Source: Hyphodiscus hymeniophilus (Eukaryota; Ascomycota; Leotiomycetes; Helotiales; Hyphodiscaceae). From it: 64,000 bases of DNA. Location: positions 248,001 through 312,000 of the forward strand of contig VNKQ01000003.1 in NCBI GenBank assembly GCA_016508695.1, given 5' to 3'. Positions 44,271 to 53,760 of this stretch are shown one piece after another (positions within the stretch are counted from its first letter, which is position 1; each line of letters begins with the position of its first letter). The translations under genes were made by a program, and so were the position numbers. The notes below the pieces were generated by a model. The model had not been told where the DNA came from. It ran no database searches and was given only the letters and a program-made list of their open reading frames with translations.

Positions 44271-45245
44271 TCAGAACGTCGCTGGTATGTACGCAGGTCG
44301 ATATAGCAGCTCTTCGCGATATTTGTTCAGTTGAATGTTGTCAGTATCGAAACTAGTATCAGTAGACCGTATCTTCTTGTGGTCGACCTCATCAACCCAG
44401 TCAGCAGCAAATTGTAATTCATCGTCCCAAGACTCGACAAGTTCCTTTACAGACTTCGGGAGCTTCACCAGTCCTTTACCCTGATACCACGCGGGTTCAA
44501 CAACGAATGCCAGCATGACTCGAGGATCGTCGGTTTTATTCGGCATTCCAGCATGCCAGAGTCTCAGATCTCGAATGATCAGGCTTCCTTTCTTCGTGGT
44601 CGTTTGGATGGGTGGGGAATGCTTCCTCCGAGTTTCAATGTGCTCTTTCTTGATTTCAAACATCTCTTCGACTGTGGCATCTCCTGCGTGCTCCGCCGAG
44701 GTGCTACAGTGATGACTCCCAAGCCAGAACTCAGTCGCTCCGTTCTCAGAACTTGTGTCGACCAAATTAACATTCACAACCATCGCAAATAGAAAGTTTG
44801 GGTGTTTAAACTCGCAGTCAGAGTGGACGGGCTGACGACCAGTAGCCTTGAGAGCCGTGTTGCCATTCGCATAATGTACGACTGGACGAGGCCCAAGTAC
44901 ACCTGCGAGAATTGCGGCCGCAAACGGGTTGCACCAGACGTCTTTGAACATAAGATCTTTGCGTGGAGGTGGGGCTTGATCCATGTTGCGAGTTTCCTTC
45001 CCAAAGTTGAAGTGATGATCGGGATCCTGGGCAATTTCGAGAGCTTCTTTGGAAAGCAAGGCGTTCAGGGTGTCCAAATGGGCGGTATCAATAGCGTTTT
45101 CAAGCACAACGATACCATCGCGATGAAGGAACGAGATACCTTCAGCGATGATCTCGTTTGTAGCTTTTCCGTTCTGGCGAACTTCTTCCGGAATAATTAT
45201 TTTGTGGATCTCTTGATCGTAGAGCCGATTCTCAACTGATCCCAT
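44271..45245 (-). CDS. Phytanoyl-CoA dioxygenase (PhyH) family protein
   Basis: Single-exon, 324-residue Fe(II)/2-oxoglutarate oxygenase of the PhyH type; fungal members hydroxylate diverse small molecules, and the substrate here is unknown. The metal site is intact: the H-x-D motif lies in RQPVHSDCEFKHPNFLFAMV (about residues 139-141) and the distal His in LRLWHAGMPNKTDDPRVMLA, whose Arg should bind 2-oxoglutarate. ENGATEFWLGSHH is typical of the family. FLHRDGIVVLENAID near the N-terminus matches the PhyH opening. No signal peptide or peroxisomal tail is visible. The start is the ATG at 45245 (MGSVENRLYDQEIHKI). It converges on the GH55 gene with no evident link. Confidence 0.88.
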   Translation of the reverse strand: MGSVENRLYDQEIHKIIIPEEVRQNGKATNEIIAEGISFLHRDGIVVLENAIDTAHLDTLNALLSKEALEIAQDPDHHFNFGKETRNMDQAPPPRKDLMFKDVWCNPFAAAILAGVLGPRPVVHYANGNTALKATGRQPVHSDCEFKHPNFLFAMVVNVNLVDTSSENGATEFWLGSHHCSTSAEHAGDATVEEMFEIKKEHIETRRKHSPPIQTTTKKGSLIIRDLRLWHAGMPNKTDDPRVMLAFVVEPAWYQGKGLVKLPKSVKELVESWDDELQFAADWVDEVDHKKIRSTDTSFDTDNIQLNKYREELLYRPAYIPATF

Positions 45246-46342
45246 ATTGCTTCTCTGACCACGGGTTTAACAGAGGCGAACAGTGACAGGTACTGTATTC
45301 ACTCACTTGAACTATCTGCTACTCAGATCAATTGCTGCTTAAATCAGTTTTAAAACAATCGAATGGTTTTGTGATTCCCTGGGCTTCGTGACGGTTGACC
45401 TTGTTGTCGCGTGGTGTTATCTTATATGCAACTTTTCATCATCTGGCCAAGACTGGCACGGTCTACCTTACTCCGTATACTTCTTGTCCAAGCAGCTTTG
45501 AACAGCCCCACTCTTGAGATTCGGAGTTTTCGGACAACCCGGCCAAACCTCCTCGAATACCGGGCCACAGCCCCATCCACCCAATCGTGAGCAAGCGATA
45601 TGGACATATCCTCGCTTGTATCGTTGGTGGCTGGTTCGAAAGGGTAGAATTGAAAGGCAGATAAAGCTTTGAAACGCCTTGTTTCCCTCAATGGGGTTGT
45701 CAAGCCACTTTGGCTGTGACTATTGAGAACGATCGCTTTGAAATTGATATGAATAGCGGAATGACATACAGGGATTGCTTTGAAAAGGTCAATCTCGGGT
45801 GGACTGAGGTATCTATTGGAGTGATATGCCACTTGGTTATTTCAGTTTGGGTGATCTGCCTTTGATATGATGAACCAGAACAAACACCTGGCGCTTCACA
45901 GTGGCTTGTCTTCGTGGTATCAAGGCCTTCGATATGGGTACTGTAGGACGTATGAGGAAGTAGAATTGATCTTTGAAAACGGCGTTATGACTTGGGAATT
46001 CAAGGATTGCAGAACTTCCAGCTTGAGAGAATGGAGCTTTTCAAAATAATTGCTGCAATCTGTGCCGTGTCGTTTGGATAGCGGTCTTGCTTTCAAGGAG
46101 GCTTTGAACCGCAAGATTCGAAGCGGCTTCCCGTAGTTAGCAGTGCTTGGGCTTCGACAAAATACATTCTCATACTTGATATTTGTACTGCATTTTGAGA
46201 AGTATGAAAGTAATGGAAGCTTCAGAAACGCGAGTTTCAATCGCCATCACGTGCTCAAACATTTAGCGCGTATACTCCACCATCAGAAAATCCCAAGCAC
46301 TTCTCCTCTCAGTTCAGCAATTGCATATCCCCACGTTCCACA
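45246..46342. other. Intergenic region between divergent dioxygenase and RRP41 genes
   Basis: About 1.1 kb. The minus-strand frame at 45422-45832 (136 codons) shows no recognised family, and 45867-46240 holds short opposed frames. Both flanking promoters must lie here. Confidence 0.4.
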
Positions 46343-47238
46343 ATGCCACTCGACACCTCTTCTTACTCCCTTGCGCTCCTCCGTCTTGATGGACGGAGAT
46401 GGAACGAGTTGCGCCGCTTAACAGCCCAAATTAGCACCCAAGCATCCGCAGATGGCTCCTCATACCTTGAAATGGGCAACACCAAAGTAATCTGCACGGT
46501 CTCGGGTCCCTCAGAACAGAAAGCTGCTGGGAGTGATAGGGGAGAACGTGATAAGGCGGGTGTAAGAGTCGAGATTAGTGTTGCGGGGTTCAGTGGGGTG
46601 GAAAGGAAGAGGAGAGGACGTAATGATAAGTGAGTTACCTTATGAACCCCTGGAGTTCAACCATAGGCATTATGTATGCAGAACTGGGAAATCGGGAGAT
46701 GGGATATGATATGATATGATTGGATGTGGGAAAATTGATGCTGATTTAAATTGTGAACAGGAGAATCAATGAGATGGCCACAACGATATCCAGCGCCTTT
46801 CAAACAAACCTCTTCACGAACCTTTTCCCCCACTCCACCATAACCCTGAGCCTGCACCTTCTATCCTCCGACGGGTCCGTTCTCGCTGCTCTTCTCAATG
46901 CCTCCACCCTCGCACTCATCGACGCCGGTATACCCATGAAAGACTACATCTGTGCCTGCACAGCCGGCTCTACCTCGTCCTATTCGTCGAATGACGAGAG
47001 CGCGGATCCTTTGCTGGATCTGAATGCACAGGAGGAATTAGAGCTGCCATTCTTGACGGTCGCTACCTTAGGTGGGAGTGATAGTGTATCTGTTTTGGTT
47101 ATGGAGACTAAAGTTCAGGTTGGACGGTTGGAAGGTATGTTGGCTGTTGGCGTAGATGGGTGTAAACAGGTCAGAGAGGTACTGGATGAGGTTGTTAGGG
47201 AAAGGGGCAGTAGAATTCTGGAGGGCACAAAGCTTTGA
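46343..47238 (+). CDS. Exosome core subunit Rrp41/Ski6 (RNase PH fold)
   Basis: 254-residue RNase PH-type subunit of the RNA exosome ring, working in nuclear and cytoplasmic 3'-5' RNA decay. Exons are 46343-46629 and 46761-47238, with a 131-base intron (GTGAGT, GAACAG) containing a short ATATG repeat. The N-terminus LRLDGRRWNELRRLTAQIST is the Rrp41 signature, followed by SSYLEMGNTKVICTVSGPSE. Exon 2 carries NLFPHSTITLSLHLLSSDGS, LLNASTLALIDAGIPMKDYI and a C-terminal helix. As in eukaryotic exosome rings, it is expected to be catalytically inactive. A Ser/Asp-rich insert near SSYSSNDESADPLLD is longer than minimal homologs. The 3' end faces the PDI gene 265 bases away. Confidence 0.9.
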
Positions 47239-47502
47239 ACCGAGGGTATGCACTTGGAGAACTATGAGGTTTTGACACGGAGCTAAAGGATGAGAGGATG
47301 TAGTGAGGCATAGCATAGCATGTGCATGATACCCTGGAGTTATGGCGTCAAAAAGATGGTCGGGCAAAATGTTATTGGAATAGATAGTAATGTGGCAAGC
47401 GTGACGAAGTCATGCAGAATGAAAATCGATGAGTTTTGTTTTACACTGTCGCCAATTTTGAGATCGTAAACGCACGTTAAATTGTGTGGGAAACCCGGCC
47501 AC

Positions 47503-49080
47503 TCATAGTTCGTCATGCACGTTTTCCACAGTCTCCTCGATCTCAATCTTGCCCTCCTCAACCGGTTCAACAATTGTCCCTTCTTCAGTCACAATGGGTT
47601 CTGCTTCGACCTCCTCAACAACAGGCTCCTCTGGGACAAAACCCTCAGGTAACTTCTGCTTTGCACCTTCGCCAAGACGAATACTATCAACCCAACGCTC
47701 AATGGCCTCCTCGCTAACGTCAGTCTCTTGAACACTTGTACCGTCTTTGGGCAACGCTCTCCACCATCCACGTTTGGCGTTGATAGCAATGACTTCAATC
47801 TCACCAATAGGAAGACCTAGTTCGCTCTTAAACTTTTCAAACCCAACATTCTTTTGGGGAAGAATGTAGAAAGGGAATTGACTGCGTTTATGAGTGTGAT
47901 GGCGATGAGCAACTTCAGAGAGGGAGCCAACCGCGGCAGCGGCTACCTCATTTGGCGAATCTGGTAAAAGGGCCAGAATACAAGTGCCAGTCCTGGGTCC
48001 CATGCACTGTGCGATGAGCTCGTCCTCATCGAGGACAGAGAGCGGCGGAGCTGGGTCTGGAAGGACAATGGGTTTCTCAGCGTCAACGATGGGCAGAGGT
48101 GATTCAGTGGGTTCCTCTTCAAGGACCTCATCAGTTGCACTGGCTCCAGCTGTCGATGCTTCTGCCTTTGCCTGCTTCGATGACGCGCTCTCAAACTCTT
48201 CTTTCTTCTTCTCGCTATCCTTTGCCTTCTGGACCTTGACCTTCGCAGGTGCCGGGTCTGGATTTGGTTCCGCGGCTTGGGACAAAAATTTCACCATGGT
48301 TTCCTTATTGAAGAATGGATCTTTGAAAACAATACCCTCCGCTTCAGGGCCGCCAGGCAGGAGAACGAGTGTAGGAAACTTCTCGATTCCGAAAAGTGCA
48401 ATTGAAGCTTTCTCAGTATTCCTGATTTGCGCCATCGAAATCGATCCCTTGAACTCAATAGCGACAGCCTTGAACAGACTACTCGTCTTTCCTTGTTCCG
48501 AGAATAGAATGGCCTTCGCAGTATCATTCGCGCCGGCTAGGAACTCTTCCAAAGTCTTATCGCTCACACGCTTCACCAAATTCGGGATTTTGTCTGTAAC
48601 AGCCTCCACAATTCCCTTCGCTGTCCTAGGTCCTTGATAATCTTCGATAATGGGCTTGCCCTTCTTGGATCCGGGCTTGACGATCTTCAGAGTAGGGAAG
48701 CCTTGGACACCGAACCCGCCGCAAAAAGGTTTATTGGAGTCTTCATCGCAGTCGACAGCTGCAACTTTTGCCAGGCCGGAGAGGGAATTGGCGGCTTTTT
48801 CGAACGCTGGTTGGAGGTTCTTGCAGTGGCCGCACCACGGAGCGTAGAATTCTAGGATCTATAAGGTATAAGTCAACAAAGCGTCCACTGAGATGCGGGG
48901 AAATCGAGAGCCCGAATAGAGGGAGGTTACAGTAGTATAATTTGACTGAGCAATCAGTCGATCGTAGTTCCTTGCATCTATTTGCACAACAGGCGAGTTC
49001 TTGCTGTACAATCCAGCATTGACCGGCAAAGCAGCTAGGAGAGCCGCTGCTGCCACTGTGATGGCAGTTGGATGAACCAT
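47503..49080 (-). CDS. HDEL-tailed protein disulfide isomerase-like ER protein
   Basis: ER-resident thioredoxin-fold protein, 501 residues, with a signal peptide (HPTAITVAAAALLAALPVNA), one active thioredoxin domain and the ER retrieval tail HDEL at the very end. Exons are 49080-48931 and 48858-47503, joined across a 72-base intron (NYTT-ILEFYAPWCGHC). The redox site is CGHC in FYAPWCGHCKNLQPAFE, followed by VDCDEDSNKPFCGGFGVQGF and PTLK. A second thioredoxin-like region (FGIEKFPTLVLLPGG) lacks a CxxC. A Lys/Glu/Ala-rich linker, a third folded region and an acidic Glu-rich tail follow. It resembles fungal single-active-site PDI proteins (Mpd1/P5-like). Two CAGAGTG motifs upstream may be unfolded-protein response elements. 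Confidence 0.92.
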
Positions 49081-49193
49081 TCTGTGCTTTTTGATGGATT
49101 TTGTTTATTGACTACTGGTGAAGCTGTAGCAGCTGTGCTGGAGTTTATACCATAGGTTTGGGGGGAGTGGGTGCTTATTGAGGTTGCAAGTGA

Positions 49194-49299
49194 CAGAGTG
49201 TCCTCTCGATGCTTTGATCTGATTACTGCCGGGCGGTTGAAAAGGCCACCTGGAATACGAAATCCGGGGTAGACTGCGCTAAGAAGAGTGACAGAGTGG
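49194..49299. promoter_or_regulatory. Pair of CAGAGTG motifs between PDI and VTA1 genes
   Basis: CAGAGTG occurs at 49194-49200 and 49293-49299, 114 and 213 bases upstream of the PDI start. It fits the unfolded-protein response element pattern CAGNGTG known from yeast Hac1 targets, and PDI genes are classic targets. The motif is short, so chance occurrence is possible. Confidence 0.3.
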
Positions 49300-49467
49300 G
49301 GCTAAACAAAGCCGCCGATTTGAACCGCTCAATTTCGACCTCAGGTTCCCCTCTTCATTATTAGACCCCTCTTTCCCTCTACGGATCCCCTCGCAAGCAA
49401 CAACAACGACATCGCTTCGTCTACATTGAGATCACTTCTCTACAGCTTCACACTCGACACAGTTACG

Positions 49468-50956
49468 ATGGCGACTCACATACCTGCGAAATTGAAGACA
49501 GCGGACCTGACGCGGTTCATTGTCAGAGCTTCACAGCTCGAGACTGCGAAGCCAGTTATAGCTTATTGGTGTAAGCTCCTGCCACTGCAGATTAAGGCAA
49601 CATATGCTTACAGCTTTAGGTGAGTACTGGATTGTCAATCAGATTCTATCGAAAGGCCTTCACAACGGCGATAACGAAACCCTCACATACACAACGACTT
49701 TGATGGATAAGTTGGAACAGGTATGGAAGCCTACTTTTGGTTAGCTGAGATTGGATAACAGGGCTGATGGCATATAGATAAAAGCAGATAATGCAGCAAA
49801 TGATGCCATTGTGGATGATACGGCGGGCCAGGCATATGTTGAGCAATTCGGACTCGACACGTTCCAACGAGCAGACAGGGCTGTTCAAGCAGATAAAGTC
49901 ACCAAGTACGGAACGCTCACAGCCATGAACGAAGCATATGCTAAGTCTCTTTAGACAAACAGCAGACACTTTTCAAGCTGCAGCGACCTTTCTCGAACTC
50001 GTCAATATATGGGGACCACCCGACGCTGAGACACAGGCCAAGATCAAGTATGCGAAATGGAATGCAGTACGGATAGTGAAGGCATTAAAGGATGGCAAAG
50101 ATCCCAATGTGTCGAATCCGAAGACAGACCCTGAACCAGAGGAGAACCTGCCAGATTTAGACCCAAATGACCCAGAAGTACTGGAGCTCGAATCGAACAA
50201 GCGTCAAGCTTCAGTCGAGGATGTACCAGATGAGCAAGATCGCATTGAAGCTCGACTAGCGCGCCAGTCATCTATCGATCAATCTTTGCATCCTTCTACC
50301 CAAGTCTCTGCTCGTGCATCTCCAGCTTTGGGAGACCGTGGACCATACGACCCGCATAATGAATATGCTCCTGTTCAAGATGACATTGTTTCACCACTTG
50401 AGCCATCACCCCCAAACGACAGAAATGGTTCTGTTGGAGGAGGTTATTTCCCCGAAGTACCTACATTCACATCCGAATCCCAAAACCCTGCACTTCCCAC
50501 GGCTCCTCCCGACGATGTTATTGATCTTGGTCTTCCGGACCACCCATCTACAGCTCCTGGAGGTGCGCCCGAGGTTTCAAAACAGTCTTTCACGCCTGGC
50601 GAACGACCTACTCCCCCTCCACAAGACTTCTATCGCCAAGACCTGCCGCCATCTGCTTCAACAGCTCCTCATGTCCAGCCCCAAATGCAGAATTTTGCTC
50701 CCCACCACAATTTCATTCAACATATCAACAAGCTTCCAATCCCCCTCCATCAGCTCCAGTCCAGCACTTTGTACCACCACCAATAGCACCGGTTGTTCAG
50801 CCCATTAATAAATCGAACCAACAGTTGAATATTGATGACGTGGCGATCGCGAAAGCTCAAAAGCATGCCCGTTGGGCCATCTCGGCGTTGAATTTCGAGG
50901 ATGGAGAAACGGCTGTCAAGGAACTACGTGCGGCTTTGCAAACCTTGGGTGCTTAG
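49468..50956 (+). CDS. VTA1: Vacuolar protein sorting protein Vta1 (LIP5), with apparent 1-base frameshift
   Basis: Cofactor of the Vps4 ATPase that helps disassemble ESCRT-III at endosomes. Exons are 49468-49570, 49620-49720, 49778-49905 and 49955-50956 (introns 49, 57, 49 bases). The N-terminal tandem MIT domain reads IPAKLKTADLTRFIVRASQL, IAYWCEYWIVNQILSKGLH and QTADTFQAAATFLELVNIWG. A long disordered Pro-rich linker follows. The conserved C-terminal Vps4-binding domain (AIAKAQKHARWAISALNFED and AVKELRAALQTLGA) lies in a different frame from the linker. One extra C in the CCCC run at 50700-50703 would connect both frames and give about 444 residues; no splice site explains the shift. Either a sequencing or assembly error or a real mutation truncating the protein at 50786. 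Confidence 0.85.
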
Positions 50957-51303
50957 TACCGTAATCGTGCTGTAGTGGGACATTAATCATGCACTTGTTC
51001 CGGTCATTTAGATGAATTTCGAACGTTCGATCAGCCAAAGCCTGTAATTTGTGTATAAGGTAGTCTTGGAGCTCGGCACATATACCCAGTTCATTGTATC
51101 TGCTCAATAGTGAAGTCTCACTTTGTCTGCTGTCATTGACGTGGTATGGAATGCTTATAGTCACATTTATGTGGGTTTGGTCTAAGGCACAGTACTCAAT
51201 CGTTACGCCTTCAATTTTCAAACAGCCAAAAACATAAAAGAAAATACAAATCTACGTCGACACTAATTATAAGGCCGAAGACTGCCTGAATAATTGATTT
51301 CCT
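50957..51303. other. Intergenic region downstream of VTA1
   Basis: 3' flanks of two converging genes; no feature supported. Confidence 0.5.
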
Positions 51304-52398
51304 CTACAGATGCCCTGCCACTTCTATACTCCTATCATCAAGAGGGAAGGTTTCAAACAAGTATGCCACCTCCTCGTCGACATTGGGCGCTTCAACAGCC
51401 GGGGCGGAATTAAACGTCTCAGGTTCCCTCGTTACCGAAGTGTTCTCAAATCGGGCATGAGCTCTGCGGTTCTCGATGGCGTTACGTTCATCTCCTTCAA
51501 AGTCATATATCGTATGTACCGCCGTCCGACGAGCATACGGTTGTCCAAGGGATGTCAAAGTTATTTCAGTATGCTCAAGTTCCTCTCCCTCATGGTCCCA
51601 AAAATTCCAAGTGGGCTGAGCCATAGCCCTCATTCCATCATGCAAATCTTCCCAAAAATGAGAAAGAGTATTGAGCTCTGTTTGCTCAATGTCGAAACCA
51701 GGACTCACCCAAGATGCGGCTGCTGCAATGCTCCCAGCTGTTAGTTCCGCTCGATAAGCCCTCTCTCTCAACCCTGGCTCCCTCGTCATGTAATCCTCGA
51801 GATTACCGAATCCGACTCGGTAGTTGCCAACAAAACATGAGCGGACTGGCAGCTGCAGGTACGACTCCGATACTTCGATCAAAACCCGAGTCTGCTCTCG
51901 TGGAGGTTCTCTGTACAGACGTTGCAACATCTGGAGGTCATCGACATGTCTCTTGACATGTTTCCGGATGAACTTGGCGCGAGCGGATACGCTTAGCATG
52001 GCCCTGTTACTATTAGCACTCGATATCCCAAGTAATTTACAAGCTGCAAGATGGGATTCTTACATTCGTGCGTCGTTGACTTCTTCTGTCTGATGTTGTA
52101 GCCGCAAAACTTGCTCTGTCTCTTTCGCTATACGATGCCACCGTGCCAATGACTGGGCGTAGTCGGCTAGCACGTCTAGGCGATCACCGAACTTCATCGG
52201 GCGCATCCAGTCGTGGAGAATTCCATCCATTTCTTCTTTGGTAGGGAAGTCGAATGGGTAAAACTCCTGCCAATGCTGGGGAAGGTGGTTGTGTCCATAA
52301 GAACTGTATTGAAAAGTTGGATGAGAATATGTTGTCGCGTAGCCCGGCGACTCATGCGGGTGGATTTCACTTGGTGAAGAAGATAGGTGGGAAGGCAT
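51304..52398 (-). CDS. Hypothetical protein, fungal-specific
   Basis: 344-residue protein from exons 52398-52064 and 52003-51304 with a 60-base GT-AG intron (GTAAGA, AACAG) that keeps the frame. I recognise no family. The N-terminus is His/Ser/Tyr/Pro-rich and probably disordered. The central part is helical (RLDVLADYAQSLARWHRIAK, ARAKFIRKHVKRHVDDLQML), with AELTAGSIAAAASWVSPGFD after it. The C-terminal third is acidic. There is no signal peptide or membrane segment. A spliced frame of this length with an open 700-base second exon supports a real gene. Confidence 0.6.
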
Positions 52399-52932
52399 GT
52401 TTTCTCAAAGTTCGTGCTTGATAACGTTGTTGTGAATTTATGCTGACTGCAAGTTGCGCAAGGTTCGGTATTTACTCGCAATGGAAGGTCAAAAGTACAG
52501 TTGCTACCTTTAGTATTTTGGGTGCAGTCTATATCGAAATCAAAGGTTCATGGGCCCGAAAGGGTGAAGAATATGAGCTAGCTTCTTGTGAAACTATATC
52601 TTCCAGTCGAAAATCAGACGAACCAAGTTTTATCAATCATTGATATGCATCCCATGTTCTCCCAAGATATGGCAAGAGGCGCATATTGATCGAAGTCTTT
52701 CAGGTAGATCTCATTATCAATTTCATTACCTTCTAAGAAAATATCAATCAAAGGCTTTCCTCGGAAAAGAACTGGAAACCAGAAGACCATGACAGTACAT
52801 ATCTCAAAAGTCCTGGGCTTTCAGATGCTAGATACTACATTATTGTAGAATACGTAATATGCATTTGATTTAACATCGCAGCGCTATGATGCACATCTCA
52901 GGCATCCAGATTGTCAAATTGACGGACCATCT
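52399..52932. other. Intergenic region
   Basis: Promoter of the preceding minus-strand gene and 3' flank of the next; no feature supported. Confidence 0.45.
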
Positions 52933-53566
52933 TCACTCTTCATCAAACCATAACTCCAAGATTTCCTTCAAAACCTCTGGTTTTGGTCGACTGACTCCAA
53001 GCAAATCTTCCACATCCTCCAATTTAAACAAAATATCTTCAGCTTTTTCCCCAGCCATATCCTCTCCTCTTTCGCGCAAAGCATCCAACATTTCAGCAAA
53101 ATTCAGCAAATCCACGAACAGGCAATAGACATGTCCCATCGCCTCGTATGCCAACGTGAAGAACTTCAAACGAGTTTCCCAGTACCTTTACTTAGTCAGT
53201 ATGCGAACCATAAGTTTAAGGGAAATGGGATTGAAGTTACCTCCGTCGTAAGAATCTGTACCCGCAAGGAAGATTATAAGTATACTTCCTGATGTTCCTC
53301 TCCGCCTCAGCAGTGACATTACTGAGAACTTCACCACCTATCGTGCCGAGATCCTTCAGCTCTTCCCAAGAGAGCTTCTGACAGTTCTTGATCCAGTAGA
53401 ATAACGTGTAACGGAATATAGGACTTGACAGCAAGTCGGTTCTGTGCGGATCCACGAATCGAAATATGGAGTGCGGAAGCCTGCTGGACAACCGTCGCAT
53501 TCTTGAGTCTAGTTCTCGCGGGAATTCGATTACTGCATCGAAATCGTTGAAGAGATGTGCAGCCAT
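52933..53566 (-). CDS. Hypothetical protein
   Basis: 192-residue protein from exons 53566-53241 and 53185-52933 (55-base GT-AG intron, frame kept: CGG-AGG-TAC). No family recognised. It is mostly helical by eye, with IFRYTLFYWIKNCQKLSWEE in exon 1 and amphipathic HVYCLFVDLLNFAEMLDALR and EDILFKLEDVEDLLGV in exon 2. No signal peptide. It lies 131 bases downstream, in its own reading direction, of the four-copy 16-bp repeat, so the repeat falls in its likely promoter. Confidence 0.55.
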
Positions 53567-53696
53567 TACAGCGGCCCAGGCAAATAATTCGTGAGGGTGT
53601 TTAAGTTCTTTTGATGATGCTTGGGTTTCGAGGCATGTATTCCAAGGTCGGTAGAGAATCAGAAATTGGAGGGCATCATAAAATTTTTATGTTGCT

Positions 53697-53760
53697 ATCC
53701 TGACCAGTTCATATCCTGACCAGTTCATTCCCTGACCAGTTCATTTCCTGACCAGTTCAT
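53697..53760. repeat. Four tandem copies of a 16-bp unit
   Basis: Units at 53697-53712, 53713-53728, 53729-53744 and 53745-53760 are ATCCTGACCAGTTCAT with one or two changes in the first two positions only. The constant CCTGACCAGTTCAT contains the near-palindrome TGACC-A-GTTCA. The array sits about 130 bases upstream of the minus-strand gene ending at 53566 and could be a cluster of factor sites or a simple minisatellite. Confidence 0.9.

Noticed and set aside
45422..45832. 136-codon minus-strand open frame
   Set aside because: No recognised family, no signal peptide and no exon partner; likely chance in a 1.1-kb gap.
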